A model generated the notes under the pieces. It was not told the origin of the DNA and did not search any database. It saw nothing but the letters and a program-made list of their open reading frames with translations. A DNA stretch of 64,000 nucleotides from an uncultured Sphingomonadaceae bacterium (GTDB lineage Bacteria > Pseudomonadota > Alphaproteobacteria > Sphingomonadales > Sphingomonadaceae): the NCBI GenBank assembly GCA_947489315.1, contig CANLCX010000003.1, positions 1 through 64,000 on the forward strand, given 5' to 3'. Shown here piece by piece: positions 26,905 through 37,523 of this stretch (position 1 is its first letter; each line of letters begins with the position of its first letter). A program made the position numbers and the translations under genes.

Positions 26905-27772
26905 CGTGTCTCTCACTCAAAACATGGCTGCCGAGGACCGTTTCAACTTTGGCAACCTCGGCCATCAGTACATCATATGCGGGAATATCAGTATCCCATT
27001 CGATCAACGTGGGTTTAGGGCCAGCGCGTTTGATGAAGCGCTCATAAAGGCGCCAGGTCACATTGCTGACGATCGAGCCATGATCGTCGATCAGCAATGG
27101 GCCGTCTTCATGGTTTTCGCGAGCATGGCCAGCCAGATGCATTTCTCCCACAATTGCAGGATCAATGGCATCAATATAGGCTTCCATATCCAGCCCGACA
27201 TTGGTGGCCGTCACCTCGACATTGTTGATGTCGAAGAGCAGGCCGCAACCGGATTGCTTGCACAACCGGGATATGAAATCGGTCTCGCTCATCTCGTCAT
27301 CGCGGTAGCTGAGATAGCGCGACGGGTTCTCGATCAGCATCGGCCGTTTCAACCGGTCCTGTACCTTGCCGATTTGCGCCGAGAAATGATCCAGCGCTTC
27401 CTGAGTATAGGGAATGGGGAGCAGATCGGGATAGCGGTCATGCGCGTTACCGCTCCAGCTCAGATGGTCAGAAACCATGGCTGGTTGATAGCGTTCACAA
27501 AGGTCCGCAATTTTATCGAGATCATATTGGTTGAGGCCCTCAGCAGAACCGAGCGAAAGCCCGACGCTGTGAAAGCTCAAAGGATAGTCTTCGGCGATGG
27601 CGGTCAGCCAACGATGTAGCGGACCACCATCACCGAAGTAATTCTGCGGATGTACCTCTACCCATCCGGGTTTCTTGGATCCGTCTTCTTCGGACAATAC
27701 ATCATTATAATGCACTGACTTCAGACCTATGCCACCTGATGGAGGGAGGGAGTGAGACACAGGCGTGATCAT
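26888..27772 (-). CDS. MNIO-family RiPP-modifying enzyme (DUF692, BufB-like)
   Basis: A 294-aa DUF692 protein, a TIM-barrel multinuclear non-heme iron oxidase related to MbnB. Metal ligands are supplied by conserved His/Asp/Glu clusters: EVHPQNYFGD, SFHSVGLSLG, SDHLSWSG, LIENPSRY, FDINNVEVTA, GEMHLAGH and LIEWDTDIP. Such enzymes oxidise cysteines of precursor peptides into heterocycles. The likely substrate is the four-cysteine BufA1-like protein encoded 93 bp upstream, with the DUF2063 protein as recognition partner. Confidence 0.9.
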   Translation of the reverse strand: MITPVSHSLPPSGGIGLKSVHYNDVLSEEDGSKKPGWVEVHPQNYFGDGGPLHRWLTAIAEDYPLSFHSVGLSLGSAEGLNQYDLDKIADLCERYQPAMVSDHLSWSGNAHDRYPDLLPIPYTQEALDHFSAQIGKVQDRLKRPMLIENPSRYLSYRDDEMSETDFISRLCKQSGCGLLFDINNVEVTATNVGLDMEAYIDAIDPAIVGEMHLAGHARENHEDGPLLIDDHGSIVSNVTWRLYERFIKRAGPKPTLIEWDTDIPAYDVLMAEVAKVETVLGSHVLSERHDALAS

Positions 27773-27864
27773 AACGGACAGACCAAAATTTGAGGTGTGA
27801 GCTTCAGTAACATCCGCAAAACTTAGCTTAAAACTGGGTTTTGCACCAGAGCCTTAAAGGCGGT

Positions 27865-28161
27865 TTAGCCTTTGCGTGGAACTGGCTTGGTGTTGCCTTT
27901 TTTCGCGGTCAATGAACCACCGGCTTTAACGCAAGCGCCTTTGGCCGTGTATTTCCAGGCATTGCCCTGATAATCTGCGGTTGATGTACCGGCACAGCTT
28001 GTACCGGGACCAGCGGCGCAATCATTCTTGCCTTTCAGCGCAATGCCGAAGCATTTTTCTTTGGCGCCGGCAGCAACAGCCGTGGTTGGCGAAATGGCGA
28101 TGGTTGCGGCGGCGGCAAGGGCAGCCGCAGCGGCGGTGGCTTTGATGATGGAGTTAGACAT
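27865..28161 (-). CDS. DUF2282 bufferin precursor (BufA1-like)
   Basis: A 98-aa exported small protein. Residues 1-30 form a long Ala-rich signal peptide ([18 protein letters not shown] onward, cleavage near AVA-AG). The mature part has four cysteines, Cys37, Cys48, Cys56 and Cys77, in the DUF2282 arrangement [19 protein letters not shown] and GACV. In characterised bufferins the central cysteines are converted by the MNIO enzyme and the product binds copper in the periplasm. The ATG at 28161 follows AGAGGAAAA; a longer frame from 28236 overlaps the promoter and is rejected. First gene of the buf operon. Confidence 0.9.
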   Translation of the reverse strand: MSNSIIKATAAAAALAAAATIAISPTTAVAAGAKEKCFGIALKGKNDCAAGPGTSCAGTSTADYQGNAWKYTAKGACVKAGGSLTAKKGNTKPVPRKG

Positions 28162-28225
28162 TTTGTTTTCCTCTCTTGGAAATTGGGTAATGGGGGCGAA
28201 CCTGCTGGGCAGGCTCACCAACTGT

Positions 28226-28251
28226 TTCGCCGCCACTGCCTGATTGGTTAC
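28226..28251 (-). promoter_or_regulatory. SigF-type promoter of the buf operon
   Basis: On the minus strand GTAACC (28251-28246) is followed after exactly 16 bases by CGAA (29-26, that is 28229-28226). As I recall, this is the -35/-10 pattern of Caulobacter SigF promoters. It lies 65 bp upstream of the bufA1 ATG and points into the operon that encodes sigF and nrsF further down. Confidence 0.7.
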
Positions 28252-28356
28252 ACTTCTTTTCTCATAAGGATGGAAAAGCGGTGGGTTGTTTTCGGAAACG
28301 CCCTATTTCTGGACGATACAGGCAAGAAAAAAGATTCCGAAATTTTTGCCCAAAGC

Positions 28357-28387
28357 CTTGACGCGAGAGGAATATGGCCCATATGAG
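28357..28387 (+). promoter_or_regulatory. RpoH (sigma-32)-like promoter of groESL
   Basis: CTTG (28357-28360), a 17-base spacer, then CCCATATGAG (28378-28387) agree with the alphaproteobacterial RpoH pattern CTTG-N17-CYTATNTNNG. Transcription would start just upstream of or within the CIRCE operator, giving dual heat-shock control. Confidence 0.6.
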
Positions 28388-28392
28388 CCTCG

Positions 28393-28419
28393 TTAGCACT
28401 CGACTCGATGGAGTGCTAA
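28393..28419. promoter_or_regulatory. CIRCE operator (HrcA-binding site)
   Basis: A perfect inverted repeat TTAGCACTC, nine bases, GAGTGCTAA, located 83 bp before the groES ATG. This is the consensus CIRCE element bound by the repressor HrcA, so groESL is expected to be derepressed on heat shock. No hrcA gene is in the window. Confidence 0.97.
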
Positions 28420-28501
28420 TCCTCCATTGAATATATTCTTGATGGCTCAAGCTAAAGGAGCGGGGCTGCAGGAAGAAAAATTGGACAAGAAAGGGAAACA
28501 T

Positions 28502-28792
28502 ATGAAATTTCGTCCACTACATGATCGTGTACTGGTTCGCCGCGTAGAGGCGGATGCGAAAACCGCTGGCGGCATTATCATTCCAGATAGCGCGCAAGAA
28601 AAACCATCCGAAGGCAAAGTTGTTGCCGTTGGTTCCGGTTTGAAAGACGATAATGGCAAGACCACTGCTCTCGACGTCAAAAAAGGCGACAGCATCTTGT
28701 TCGGCAAATGGTCCGGCACGGAAGTCACCGTTGAAGGTGAAGACCTCATCATCATGAAAGAAAGCGATATTCTCGGCATTATCGAGAAGTAA
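28502..28792 (+). CDS. groES: Co-chaperonin GroES
   Basis: A 96-aa 10-kDa chaperonin that caps the GroEL chamber. It begins [14 protein letters not shown], has the mobile-loop region [16 protein letters not shown], and ends with the SDILGIIEK strand. A frame open from 28427 is rejected because the conserved N-terminus is at 28502, following AAGGGAAA. It is co-transcribed with groEL, 50 bp downstream. Confidence 0.97.
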   Translation: MKFRPLHDRVLVRRVEADAKTAGGIIIPDSAQEKPSEGKVVAVGSGLKDDNGKTTALDVKKGDSILFGKWSGTEVTVEGEDLIIMKESDILGIIEK

Positions 28793-28827
28793 AAGCGCTT
28801 TTTCACATATTCATTCAATTCTCATAA

Positions 28828-30501
<1,674 letters not shown>

Positions 30502-30534
30502 ACCCAACTGCACGGCTAACGCTGAAAAATTTGA

Positions 30535-30566
30535 GGGGCTGGAAGGAAACTTCCGGCCCCTTTTTT
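30535..30566 (+). terminator. Intrinsic terminator of groESL
   Basis: GGGGCTGGAAG (30535-30545) and CTTCCGGCCCC (30550-30560) pair as an 11-bp stem with one G-G mismatch around a GAAA tetraloop, followed by six T. Confidence 0.9.
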
Positions 30567-30664
30567 GATTTATGGATTCTATCAACCCATCCGCGATGTT
30601 TCCAAAATCGCCAGACTGTGCCATGTCGTTTCCAACGTAACTTCTTGCACGGGGATTAAGCGGC

Positions 30665-32521
30665 ATGACCAGATTTCTTAAGTTAATATTGGCTTCCACC
30701 ACTATGGCGGGGCTCGCAGTAGCGGCTCCCTCGGTTCACGCGCAAAATGCTGCACCTGCAGTCGCTGATGCGATGGAAACAGAGACGGATCGGCTCAACA
30801 TCTGGTTCGATAACAAGTTTGAAGAACAGCTGGCTTTCAGTCCGATCCGACAGACCCTGTTGGGGCGCAGGACCGCTTATGATCAGATTGATGATTATTC
30901 GATTGAAGCCGCGGACCGCCAGCTGGCGTGGATGCGCGTAGCGACGGCCGAGATGAAGCGTGACTTTGACTATGAAAAGCTAACGCCGGGTGCGAAAATA
31001 TCCTGGGACATGTGGTTATTCCGGCTGGAGCAGGCGGAGGCCGGCGTACCGTTTCGGCAAAACGGCTATGTGCTGCATCAATTTAACGGCCAGCAATCTT
31101 TCTTCCCGACCTTTCTGATCAACCAGCACCGCGTTGCTAGCGAGTCGGATATGGTCGCCTTTATCGAACGGCTCAAAGGCAGTGCGCGGGCGTTGGACCA
31201 GCTGCTCACGCGCGCGCAAAGCAATGCCGAGGCTGGAACACGGCCGCCACGCTTTGCCTATGAAGGGGTGATCGAGCAGTCCGAGAAAATCACCACCGGC
31301 GCGCCGTTTGATACGGGCAAAGCGTCGGCCCTTTGGGAGGCGACCGAGAATAAATTGGCGGCTTTGGTGAAAGCGGGCACGATTACGCAAGGCCGCTCGG
31401 ACGAATTGAAAGAGCAGGCGCGGTTGGCGCTTACCGGATCGTTGAAGCCAGCCTATGAGCGGATCATCACCTGGTTCAAACAGGATCTGCCAAACACGAA
31501 GGAGGCACCCTTTGGCGTGTCGGAACTTCCCAATGGCGAAGCCTTTTATAATTACCGCCTCGCCAATCAGACCACCACGAACCTGACGGCGGAAGAAATT
31601 CACACTATCGGTCTTTCCGAAGTCGCGCGCATCCGCACCGAGATGGAGGCGATTAAGGACAAGGTGGATTTCAAGGGCGACCTGCAATCCTTCTTCACCT
31701 TCTTGCGGGAAGACGATCAATTCTATTTCTCAAACGATGACAAGGGCGCGCAGGACTATATCGATACCGCCGAAAAGCATCTGGCATTCATCAAGACGCG
31801 CCTGCCTGATTTTTTCGGAACCTTGCCGAAAGCCGACTTGGTCGTGAAACGCGTCGAGCCCTTTCGCGAACAGGACGGCGCGGCGCAGCATTACCGGCCG
31901 GGGACACCGGACGGCACTCGCCCCGGCACCTATTATGCGCATTTGTCTGACATGCGCGCCATGCCCATCCATAGCCTGGAAGTGATTGCCTATCATGAAG
32001 GCAATCCGGGCCATCATATGCAAAGCTCGATCGCGCAGGAACTGACAGGCATTCCAAAATTCCGCGCGCAGGGGGGATACATCCCGGCCTTTGGCGAAGG
32101 ATGGGCGCTCTATTCGGAACTATTGTCGAAAGAAATGGGTGCCTATGAAGATCCCTATTCCGACTTTGGCCGGCTAACGACAGAAATATGGCGTGCGATC
32201 CGGCTGGTCGTGGATACCGGTCTGCACACCAAGGGCTGGAGCGAAGAAAAGGCCGTGGCATATTTCCTCGCCAATTCACCCATTCCAGAGACAGCGGTGC
32301 GCAGCGAAGTGCGGCGCTATCTGGTGATGCCGGGCCAGGCGACCAGCTATAAAATCGGCATGCTGAAAATTCAGGAACTGCGCGCCAAGGCGGAAAAAGA
32401 GCTTGGCGATGTTTTCGACATAAGGGGTTTTCATGACACGGTGCTCGGCGGCGGCTCGGTGCCTTTGAGCATATTGGAGACGATGGTTGATCAGTGGGTC
32501 ACGAAGATGAAGGCGTCTTAA
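30665..32521 (+). CDS. Exported DUF885 family protein (metallopeptidase-like)
   Basis: A 618-aa protein with a signal peptide (LKLILASTTMAGLAVAAPS, cleavage after VHA near residue 26). The DUF885 core carries YHEGNPGHHMQSSIAQEL, an HExxGHH-type metal-binding motif, and a downstream GEGWALYSELLSKEMG segment giving a further acidic ligand. These resemble zinc peptidases of the M2/M3-like clan, so periplasmic peptide hydrolysis is likely, though substrates of the family are little known. Length is typical. It stands alone on the plus strand after groEL. Confidence 0.85.
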   Translation: MTRFLKLILASTTMAGLAVAAPSVHAQNAAPAVADAMETETDRLNIWFDNKFEEQLAFSPIRQTLLGRRTAYDQIDDYSIEAADRQLAWMRVATAEMKRDFDYEKLTPGAKISWDMWLFRLEQAEAGVPFRQNGYVLHQFNGQQSFFPTFLINQHRVASESDMVAFIERLKGSARALDQLLTRAQSNAEAGTRPPRFAYEGVIEQSEKITTGAPFDTGKASALWEATENKLAALVKAGTITQGRSDELKEQARLALTGSLKPAYERIITWFKQDLPNTKEAPFGVSELPNGEAFYNYRLANQTTTNLTAEEIHTIGLSEVARIRTEMEAIKDKVDFKGDLQSFFTFLREDDQFYFSNDDKGAQDYIDTAEKHLAFIKTRLPDFFGTLPKADLVVKRVEPFREQDGAAQHYRPGTPDGTRPGTYYAHLSDMRAMPIHSLEVIAYHEGNPGHHMQSSIAQELTGIPKFRAQGGYIPAFGEGWALYSELLSKEMGAYEDPYSDFGRLTTEIWRAIRLVVDTGLHTKGWSEEKAVAYFLANSPIPETAVRSEVRRYLVMPGQATSYKIGMLKIQELRAKAEKELGDVFDIRGFHDTVLGGGSVPLSILETMVDQWVTKMKAS

Positions 32522-32635
32522 CAACAGGCAGAGGGCGCACCGCATATTGGGGATTGTCTGATGCGATTTTTTCATTGGCTCCGGCTCGGCCTCTTGCAGT
32601 AGAGCATTTCTAAATTATCGGGAGAGAAGCACGCC

Positions 32636-34012
32636 ATGGTCGCTAGCACATTTGAGCTGTTTAAAATCGGTGTCGGGCCATCCAGCTCGCATACGATGGG
32701 GCCGATGTCAGCGGCTGCCAATTTTGTGGCGCGGCTAGCCGATCAGTCACTGCTCGGTCGAGTCACGCGGGTAGAAACGAAACTATTCGGTTCGCTTGCG
32801 CTAACGGGAAAGGGCCACGCGACCGATCGCGCGATCCTGTTGGGGCTGTCGGGACAGGTGCCGGAAAATATCGAACCGGATGCGGCCGATGCCCTGGTCG
32901 ATCAGATCAGAAGCAGCGCGCGGATCAGCTTGGGCGGTGGGCAAGACATTGATTTTGATGAGGATGCGGATCTGATTTTTGATCAGCGCAAACGGCTTGA
33001 TTTCCACTCCAATGCCATGCGGTTTACTGCTTCTAATGGCGATGAGCTATTGGCGAGCCGCGTCTATTATTCGGTTGGTGGCGGCGCGATATTGGATGAG
33101 GACCAGATTGGGGCCAATGACCCTGAAAGCGGCCTTTGGGATGTGCCGCATCCCTTTTGCTCAGGCGCTGATCTGCTCGAAATTGCCAAGACCAAAGGCC
33201 TGTGTATTGCCGATATCATGCGCAATAATGAGCGTGTCGATAAATCGGATAAAGAAATCAGTGCCGGTATAAGGCAGATATCCGACGCGATGTCCGCCTG
33301 CATCGATCGTGGTATTAAGTCGGGCGGCATATTACCGGGCGGCCTGCGTGTGAAGCGCCGGGCGCCGCTGATCCATGCGCGCTTGATGGAGCGACAGGAA
33401 CGCGCTTTGTCCGATCCCTTGACGGTGCTCGATTGGGTTAACCTGTGGGCGCTGGCGGTGAACGAGGAAAATGCTGCCGGCGGCAAAGTGGTCACCGCGC
33501 CCACCAATGGGGCGGCGGGGATTGTTCCCTCGGTGCTACGTTTTTACGAGCGCTTTTCCCCGAAAGCGGATGTTGAGGGCGTGGAGACATTTCTGCTGAC
33601 CGCAGCGGCCATCGGGTCATTGTTCAAAGAAAATGCCTCCATCTCCGGCGCAGAAGTCGGCTGTCAGGGCGAAGTCGGTGTGGCCTGTTCGATGGCAGCG
33701 GCTGGCTTGACGGCGGCCTGGGGCGGCACGCCGCTGCAAGTCGAAAATGCCGCTGAAATTGGCATGGAGCATAATCTCGGCCTGACCTGTGATCCGGTTG
33801 CAGGGCTGGTCCAGGTGCCCTGTATCGAGCGCAATGCGGTTGGTGCGGTCAAAGCCATAGAGGCGGCGCGACTGGCGATCATGGGCGATGGCACCCACCG
33901 GGTGAGTCTGGATGAAGTGATTGAAACCATGCGCAAAACCGGTCTGGATATGAGTGAGCGCTACAAGGAAACATCGCAAGGTGGTCTGGCCGTCAATCTG
34001 GTGGAATGTTAA
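32636..34012 (+). CDS. sdaA: L-serine ammonia-lyase, iron-sulfur dependent
   Basis: A 458-aa single-chain L-serine dehydratase converting serine to pyruvate and ammonia. The beta domain starts with VGPSSSHTMGPMSAA, and the alpha domain contains the 4Fe-4S cysteines in EVGCQGEVGVACSMAAA and LTCDPVAGLVQVPCIERN. It is oxygen-sensitive in characterised relatives. The ATG follows GGGAGAG. Downstream, the MBL gene begins 27 bp later. Confidence 0.95.
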   Translation: MVASTFELFKIGVGPSSSHTMGPMSAAANFVARLADQSLLGRVTRVETKLFGSLALTGKGHATDRAILLGLSGQVPENIEPDAADALVDQIRSSARISLGGGQDIDFDEDADLIFDQRKRLDFHSNAMRFTASNGDELLASRVYYSVGGGAILDEDQIGANDPESGLWDVPHPFCSGADLLEIAKTKGLCIADIMRNNERVDKSDKEISAGIRQISDAMSACIDRGIKSGGILPGGLRVKRRAPLIHARLMERQERALSDPLTVLDWVNLWALAVNEENAAGGKVVTAPTNGAAGIVPSVLRFYERFSPKADVEGVETFLLTAAAIGSLFKENASISGAEVGCQGEVGVACSMAAAGLTAAWGGTPLQVENAAEIGMEHNLGLTCDPVAGLVQVPCIERNAVGAVKAIEAARLAIMGDGTHRVSLDEVIETMRKTGLDMSERYKETSQGGLAVNLVEC

Positions 34013-34039
34013 GGCCTTGAAACGCGACCGGAGGAATGC

Positions 34040-35134
34040 ATGAGCAAGTCGAGATTTTTGAACAAGCGTCGGTTAGCCGGTCTGGTCATCGGCATTGGCG
34101 TTCTGGTTAGCGCCACATGGCTTCTCCGTCCGGAAATCGGTGCCCGGCTTTTTGCCAATGCCGTGGAAACCGCGGTTAACCGCGACGTAATAGGCGATCT
34201 GCCCGACGGCATGCATCTGGCCTTATGCGGAACCGGTTCGCCCTTGCCAGACCCCAGTCGCGCGGGCCCCTGTTCCGCCATAATCGTTGACGGCAAAATG
34301 TTCATTATTGACATAGGCGGCGGAGCGGTGCGCCGACTGGGTGAAATGGGGCTCAACCCGGGCCGGGTTGAAGCATTGCTGCTGACCCATTTTCACAGCG
34401 ATCATATTGACGGCATGGGCGAGCTGCTATTGCAGCGCTGGGCCGGCGGTGGTCATGACGCGCCTTTGCCGGTTATCGCGCCGGAGGGCGTAGCGCCGAT
34501 AGTAGACGGGATAAATGCCGCCTATGCCGCCGATGCCCGCTACCGCGTGGCGCATCATGGTGAAGATATCATGCCGCCATCCGGTATTGGTGGAATTGCG
34601 CGACCCTTTGCCGTGCCTGCCGACTATGCCGAACAGATTATCTATGATCAGGACGGCCTGAAAATCACTGCCTTTGCGGTCAATCACGAACCGGTTATGC
34701 CAGCGGTCGGTTATCGCTTTGACTATGGGGGCCGCTCCATCGTGTTTAGCGGCGACACAGCCCGAAGCATAGCGGTTGAGAAGGCCTGCAATGGCTGCGA
34801 CATATTGGTGCATGAAGTGCTGAACGCAGAGATGGTCGCGATCATCGAGGCGGCAATGAAAAAAGCGGAGCGGCCAAGGCTGGAAAAAATCATGGCGGAT
34901 ATTCCCGATTATCATGCCACGCCTGCTGAAGCGGTGGAATCGGCCAAGGCTGCTAAAGCGAAAATGCTGGTTTTCTCCCATATCGTTCCGGCGGTGCCGA
35001 TAGGCTTTCTGGAAGCCTATTATCTGAAAGATGTGACTGCGGGCTTTCGCGGAAAAATGGTGATGGGCAAAGACGGCATGCTGTTCAGTCTCCCCGCCAA
35101 TAAGAATAGTATCGAACAGGACGATTTGCTTTAG
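34040..35134 (+). CDS. Exported MBL-fold metallohydrolase
   Basis: A 364-aa metallo-beta-lactamase-fold hydrolase with an N-terminal membrane or signal segment (LAGLVIGIGVLVSATWLL). The zinc motif is LLTHFHSDHIDGMGE, with further ligands in FSGDTA and in SHIVPAVP. The layout resembles RNase Z/arylsulfatase-type members. A role in RNA processing is unlikely because of the export signal; substrate unknown. The ribosome-binding site is CGGAGGA. A REPIN lies 17 bp after the stop. Confidence 0.8.
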   Translation: MSKSRFLNKRRLAGLVIGIGVLVSATWLLRPEIGARLFANAVETAVNRDVIGDLPDGMHLALCGTGSPLPDPSRAGPCSAIIVDGKMFIIDIGGGAVRRLGEMGLNPGRVEALLLTHFHSDHIDGMGELLLQRWAGGGHDAPLPVIAPEGVAPIVDGINAAYAADARYRVAHHGEDIMPPSGIGGIARPFAVPADYAEQIIYDQDGLKITAFAVNHEPVMPAVGYRFDYGGRSIVFSGDTARSIAVEKACNGCDILVHEVLNAEMVAIIEAAMKKAERPRLEKIMADIPDYHATPAEAVESAKAAKAKMLVFSHIVPAVPIGFLEAYYLKDVTAGFRGKMVMGKDGMLFSLPANKNSIEQDDLL

Positions 35135-35150
35135 TTTGCATATATCTACT

Positions 35151-35236
35151 GTGCTCCTGCGCAGGCAGGAGCCCATCTCCTGAAATAGCGACTAAACGAA
35201 ACAGCGGGAGATGGGCCCCCGCCTTCGCGGGGGCAC
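35151..35236. repeat. REPIN-like palindrome, copy C
   Basis: Inverted arms at 35152-35180 and 35207-35235. The left arm matches copy A left at 27 of 29 positions; both differences pair with each other (T-A for C-G). The right arm shows another compensatory pair (C-G for T-A) inside the stem. The loop shares GCGACTA and GAAACAG with copy A. It ends 5 bp before the start codon of the next gene. Confidence 0.88.
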
Positions 35237-35240
35237 TAGC

Positions 35241-36245
35241 ATGACCACCAACCGTTTCTGGCAGTTGAACAAACGCCCTGTGGCCGATGATGTCGCCACG
35301 GCGCTGTCATTGGAAACCGAATCCATGCCGGAATTGGCCGGCGGTCAGGTGCTGGTCAAAGCCGCCTATCTTTCCATGGATGCCGGCACTCGCATGTGGA
35401 TGACCGAGCGCGAAGACAGTTACCAACCGCCGCTGGAACTCGGCACCAAAATGGTTGGTCTGGTACTCGGTCATATTGCCCAATCCCGCCATGATGGATT
35501 TGCCGAGGGCGATCTTGTGCGCGGCTTTGGCCAATGGGCGGAACATGCCGTTATCGAACCGGAGCTTGCCGGGCTGGTGAAGGTTGATGCGAGTATCAGC
35601 GATATCAAACAGCATTTTGGTGTGCTCGGGTTTAATGGCTGGACCGCGCTTTGGGGTTTGCAGGAGACGGCAGGGGTGCAGGCAGGGCATAATGTTCTGG
35701 TTTCGGCTGCGGCGGGCGCAACTGGTGTGCTGGCTTGTCAGATTGCGAAAATATTGGGCGCCAATGTCTATGGTCTGGCCGGTGGCCCGGACAAGTGCCG
35801 CTGGCTGGAGGAAGAGCTCGGAATCACCAAGGCGATTGATTATAAGAATGATGATATCGCGGCTGAGCTGGCGAAAGTTGAAGGCGGGATCAACGCCTAT
35901 TTTGATAATGTCGGCGGACCTATCCTTGATGATGTGCTGCCCAATATGGCGCTCTATGGCCGCGTGGCTCTATGCGGTTTGCTGGCCCAGTATAAAGGCG
36001 AAGGGCGCGGGCAGGGGCCGGAGAATTTTGACCAGATCCTGATGAAACGCCTGCGCGTTGAAGGCTTTTTCTCGCCCGATTTCATGGATCAGGGAGAGTG
36101 GCTGACCGCACAGCTCAAGGACTGGCTGGATCAGGGGCTAATTGATACGCCCTTTGATGTGACTGACGGCATTGAGAATGTTCTGACCGCTTATGACAAG
36201 CTCTTCAGCGGCGGTAATATCGGCAAGGTGCTCGTTAAGCTGTAG
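35241..36245 (+). CDS. NADP-dependent oxidoreductase (zinc-free MDR, curcumin-reductase-like)
   Basis: A 334-aa medium-chain dehydrogenase/reductase without zinc ligands. It has the N-terminal TTNRFWQLNKRP and the nucleotide loop AAAGATGVLACQIAKILGA, plus DNVGGPILDDVLPNMALYGRVALCG, typical of the leukotriene B4 dehydrogenase/CurA group that reduces activated double bonds of enones with NADPH. The longer frame from 35211 reads the REPIN and is rejected; ATG at 35241 fits the family. The stop region overlaps the convergent MFS gene by 11 bp. Confidence 0.88.
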   Translation: MTTNRFWQLNKRPVADDVATALSLETESMPELAGGQVLVKAAYLSMDAGTRMWMTEREDSYQPPLELGTKMVGLVLGHIAQSRHDGFAEGDLVRGFGQWAEHAVIEPELAGLVKVDASISDIKQHFGVLGFNGWTALWGLQETAGVQAGHNVLVSAAAGATGVLACQIAKILGANVYGLAGGPDKCRWLEEELGITKAIDYKNDDIAAELAKVEGGINAYFDNVGGPILDDVLPNMALYGRVALCGLLAQYKGEGRGQGPENFDQILMKRLRVEGFFSPDFMDQGEWLTAQLKDWLDQGLIDTPFDVTDGIENVLTAYDKLFSGGNIGKVLVKL

Positions 36246-37455
36246 GCTTTAACCGCATACCCCAAAGCGCGAAGCCCATGATCAGGCTGGCAAAAACCAG
36301 CGATACCGCAACGATCGCGTCCCAGCCGCCCCAAGCATAGGCCGCGGTGCCGAGCCAACTCGATAAACCACCGCCGACAAACATAATGACGATATAGATG
36401 GTCATCAAACGGGTGCGAATCTCCGGCGCGCGGCCGAACAGGATCGTGCGGTTGGCGACATCCATGGATGCGCCGCCAAAATTGCTAAACATGATCGGCA
36501 GGATCATGATCCAGATATTCTGGCCAGCGAAGATCAAGAGGATTGCGCCAACAAGCTGGGCCACGGCAAACAGCGCGCGCGCTTTCTCCGCGCCAATCCG
36601 GTCTGCCAAACGGCCCGACCACGGGGCGACAAACACATTGGATGCGGCGAGTAATGCCAGATAGCCCACGACATCGACGCCATAACCCATTTCCGCGCTA
36701 GTGATATGCAGACCGATGCCGAGCCATAAGGCGAGAAAAAAGCCAAAGGACAAGGCTTGCAGCAATCCCGCGAGCAACACGTCCGGCATGGTTTTGATGA
36801 TCGGCCAGAGGGAAGCAATCAACGCGACATAGCTTTCCTGAGGCTCGCTATCATCACGCAGCTTTTCGTCTTTTTCCATGATCAACGGCAAGATGATCAG
36901 CAGGGCCAAGGTCAGCGCCGTGCCGACCCAATAGGCCGATCGCCAACCAAAATAATGCCCCAACACACCAGCGCCCGCGCGGCTGCCCAGCAAGCCGACG
37001 GTGATACCGACGGACATGATGCCCGTGACATCCCCGATACGGTCTGGGCGTACCCGTTTGGTTACATAGGCGGGCAGCAAATAAGGCGTGATCGTCGCAA
37101 AACCGAGCAGCGAGGACGCGACGACGAACAACCGGAAATCCTGTGCTGTTGCCATGGCGAGCAGCGCTAGAAACTGACCCGCGACAAAGGTGATGACCAG
37201 CTTGCGATTGTTGATCCGGTCACCAAGCGGCAATAACAATAATATGCCCAGCGCTAGCGCGATCTGATTAAACGCTGGCACCAGTCCAAGCAGGGTCCCG
37301 CTTACGCCAAAATCTTCGCCAACTGGGGCAATGAGCGGGTGAATGTAATAGCCATTCGCCACCGCGACTGCACAGGCCATGGAAAAGAAAAACAATTTTG
37401 TTTCACTAATCCGGCGCGGAGTTGTTTTGGCAGAGGATTTGGCGGCTTCGGTCAG
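36235..37455 (-). CDS. MFS transporter with an apparent non-standard start
   Basis: A 12-helix major facilitator, about 386 aa from the TTG at 37395 or 406 aa if extended. The frame stays open upstream and reads TEAAKSSAKTTPRRISETK before the first helix (LFFFSMACAVAVANGYY), which is what a normal MFS N-terminus looks like. The codon at the expected initiator Met position (37455-37453) is CTG. Family features include LGLVPAFNQIALALGILLLLPLGDRINNRK between helices 2 and 3. Substrate is not evident; similarity is to drug/arabinose-efflux type exporters. It overlaps the convergent oxidoreductase gene by 11 bp. Confidence 0.75.
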   Translation of the reverse strand: MTEAAKSSAKTTPRRISETKLFFFSMACAVAVANGYYIHPLIAPVGEDFGVSGTLLGLVPAFNQIALALGILLLLPLGDRINNRKLVITFVAGQFLALLAMATAQDFRLFVVASSLLGFATITPYLLPAYVTKRVRPDRIGDVTGIMSVGITVGLLGSRAGAGVLGHYFGWRSAYWVGTALTLALLIILPLIMEKDEKLRDDSEPQESYVALIASLWPIIKTMPDVLLAGLLQALSFGFFLALWLGIGLHITSAEMGYGVDVVGYLALLAASNVFVAPWSGRLADRIGAEKARALFAVAQLVGAILLIFAGQNIWIMILPIMFSNFGGASMDVANRTILFGRAPEIRTRLMTIYIVIMFVGGGLSSWLGTAAYAWGGWDAIVAVSLVFASLIMGFALWGMRLKPTA

Positions 37456-37523
37456 AATACTAACTTTCGATCATAGTCTTGCGATGCCCATGACGAAAGC
37501 GGAGCCCCAAGTCCTCTGTTTGT

